A stretch of 7,856 bases of DNA, from assembly GCA_024274855.1 (NCBI GenBank), contig JAJSAJ010000214.1:1-7856 (forward strand), written 5' to 3'. Shown in pieces: positions 7,383-7,856 of the stretch (its first letter is position 1; the number at the start of each line of letters is the position of its first letter). This DNA is from Planctomycetota bacterium. GTDB lineage: Bacteria > Planctomycetota > Planctomycetia > Pirellulales > Pirellulaceae. The notes under the pieces were generated by a model that was given only the letters and a program-made list of their open reading frames with translations, searched no databases and was not told where the DNA came from. A program made the translations under genes and the position numbers.

Positions 7383-7532
7383 CGATTTGGTGAAACTGTT
7401 GTAGGAATCGGCCTGAGCATATTGTCTCGCATCTTTCGGTTGCTGTTAACAGCCGTTCGAGACGCCCAGGAGCGAACAAACAAGAAGGAGGGCGAAGAGA
7501 TTAGTCAGCTCCGTTATGTGCGTACGTTCCAT
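7383..7532 (-). pseudogene. Signal-peptide start of the glycosidase, cut off by in-frame TAA
   Basis: From ATG 7532-7530 the frame encodes a 28-residue export signal: a short polar start (MERTHITELTN), a hydrophobic core (LFALLLVCSLLGV) and SNGC at 25-28. The next codon, 7448-7446, is TAA. The same frame then continues QQPKDARQYAQADSYNSF and SMATKRK into the glycosidase with no shift. SNGC could be an imperfect lipobox, which would make the enzyme a lipoprotein, or it may be an ordinary cleavage site. The stop is flanked by CAG CAA, so it could be a CAA glutamine codon changed by one C-to-T step. The ribosome binding site just upstream makes this start far more convincing than 7382. Either the gene is a recent pseudogene or the base is wrong. 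Confidence 0.82.
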
Positions 7533-7540
7533 GCTGTGGA

Positions 7541-7546
7541 TCTCCT
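7541..7546 (-). promoter_or_regulatory. Shine-Dalgarno site for the glycosidase start at 7532
   Basis: AGGAGA on the minus strand lies eight bases before the ATG at 7532, within a purine-rich GAGGAGAGGAGA stretch. It is the evidence for placing the start before the signal peptide. A second in-frame ATG at 7607 has its own AAGGAG (7622-7617, nine-base spacing) and would add 25 residues, giving an unusually long n-region. It may be an alternative start. Confidence 0.75.
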
Positions 7547-7856
7547 CTCCTCGGTGGTAGGAATCACGAATGAGGAACCTCCCAATCCAGTGGTTAAAAG
7601 AAACCATAGGGCGATTCTCCTTGATGGATTGGTCGCATCACTCATCCCTGGACGATTACAATCGCGTCTCACTGCCCGGATTCGGTAGATTTCAACCGAG
7701 TATCGCTCACCCGACTCTTCCCCATGAAATGCGCGGGCCCAATCAAGGGGATTCGATTGGAATTCCGCGGACTACGGCCCGGCTGATACTGATGCTTACC
7801 CGTGTCCCGACTCGCCAGTGTCACAAATCACAATGGAAGGCGAATAAAGAGGTTGC
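7547..7856. other. Upstream region of the glycosidase; no gene seen
   Basis: Apart from the alternative start at 7607 there is no credible coding frame. The forward frame covering 6858-7688 is a shadow of the glycosidase. An imperfect palindrome, CCAATC (7739-7744) and GATTGG (7755-7760) with ten bases between, is the only structured element noticed. A TTGAAA reads on the minus strand near 7690-7695, but no acceptable -10 hexamer follows it. Confidence 0.45.

Noticed and set aside
6858..7688. 276-residue forward open frame
   Set aside because: It is antisense to the glycosidase and its signal-peptide region. No recognisable domain appears in the forward translation.
1..7856. CRISPR array, tRNA, rRNA or phage/defence system
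   Set aside because: No regularly spaced repeats, cloverleaf-like sequence, rRNA motif or recognisable defence, integrase or phage gene was seen on either strand.

Overview
The window looks like a chromosomal segment of a planctomycete-type bacterium. Three things suggest this: a very large exported PQQ-type beta-propeller protein with a methyltransferase-like head, relics of a planctomycete-style ECF sigma factor, and a secreted glycosidase. The assignment rests on remembered family resemblance, not on a search.

Layout from left to right. 30-254 (+) is a small intact UPF0270/YheU-family gene. 248-379 (+) carries what looks like the orphan C-terminal end of a hotdog thioesterase. 418-1611 (-) is a patatin-like lipase gene cut by one in-frame TAG three codons before its catalytic Asp-Gly-Gly motif. 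1612-2077 is a divergent intergenic stretch with short repeats and a hairpin. 2078-2611 (+) is a broken ECF sigma factor: its N-terminus and its region 2 are both legible in the same frame but about 300 bases too far apart. 2679-5768 (+) is the one large healthy gene, a 1029-residue exported double beta-propeller protein. 5811-7532 (-) is a clan GH-A-like glycosidase, convergent with the propeller gene. It has a strong ribosome binding site and signal peptide, but an in-frame TAA directly follows the signal-peptide cysteine. 7533-7856 holds the upstream region of that gene and nothing else recognised.

No operon is evident, since the genes are single units in alternating orientation. The two largest genes both concern the cell envelope or exterior: one is an exported propeller protein and the other an exported carbohydrate-active enzyme. 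The main theme is gene decay, with two genes carrying single nonsense codons and two present only as fragments, next to intact yheU and propeller genes. TAA and TAG both appear to work as normal stops in neighbouring genes, so genetic-code recoding is an unlikely explanation. Real pseudogenisation, or base errors in an assembled genome, fit better. The most interesting points are the placement of the two nonsense codons, the split sigma factor with unexplained DNA between its parts, and the apparently degenerate methyltransferase domain on the exported propeller protein.
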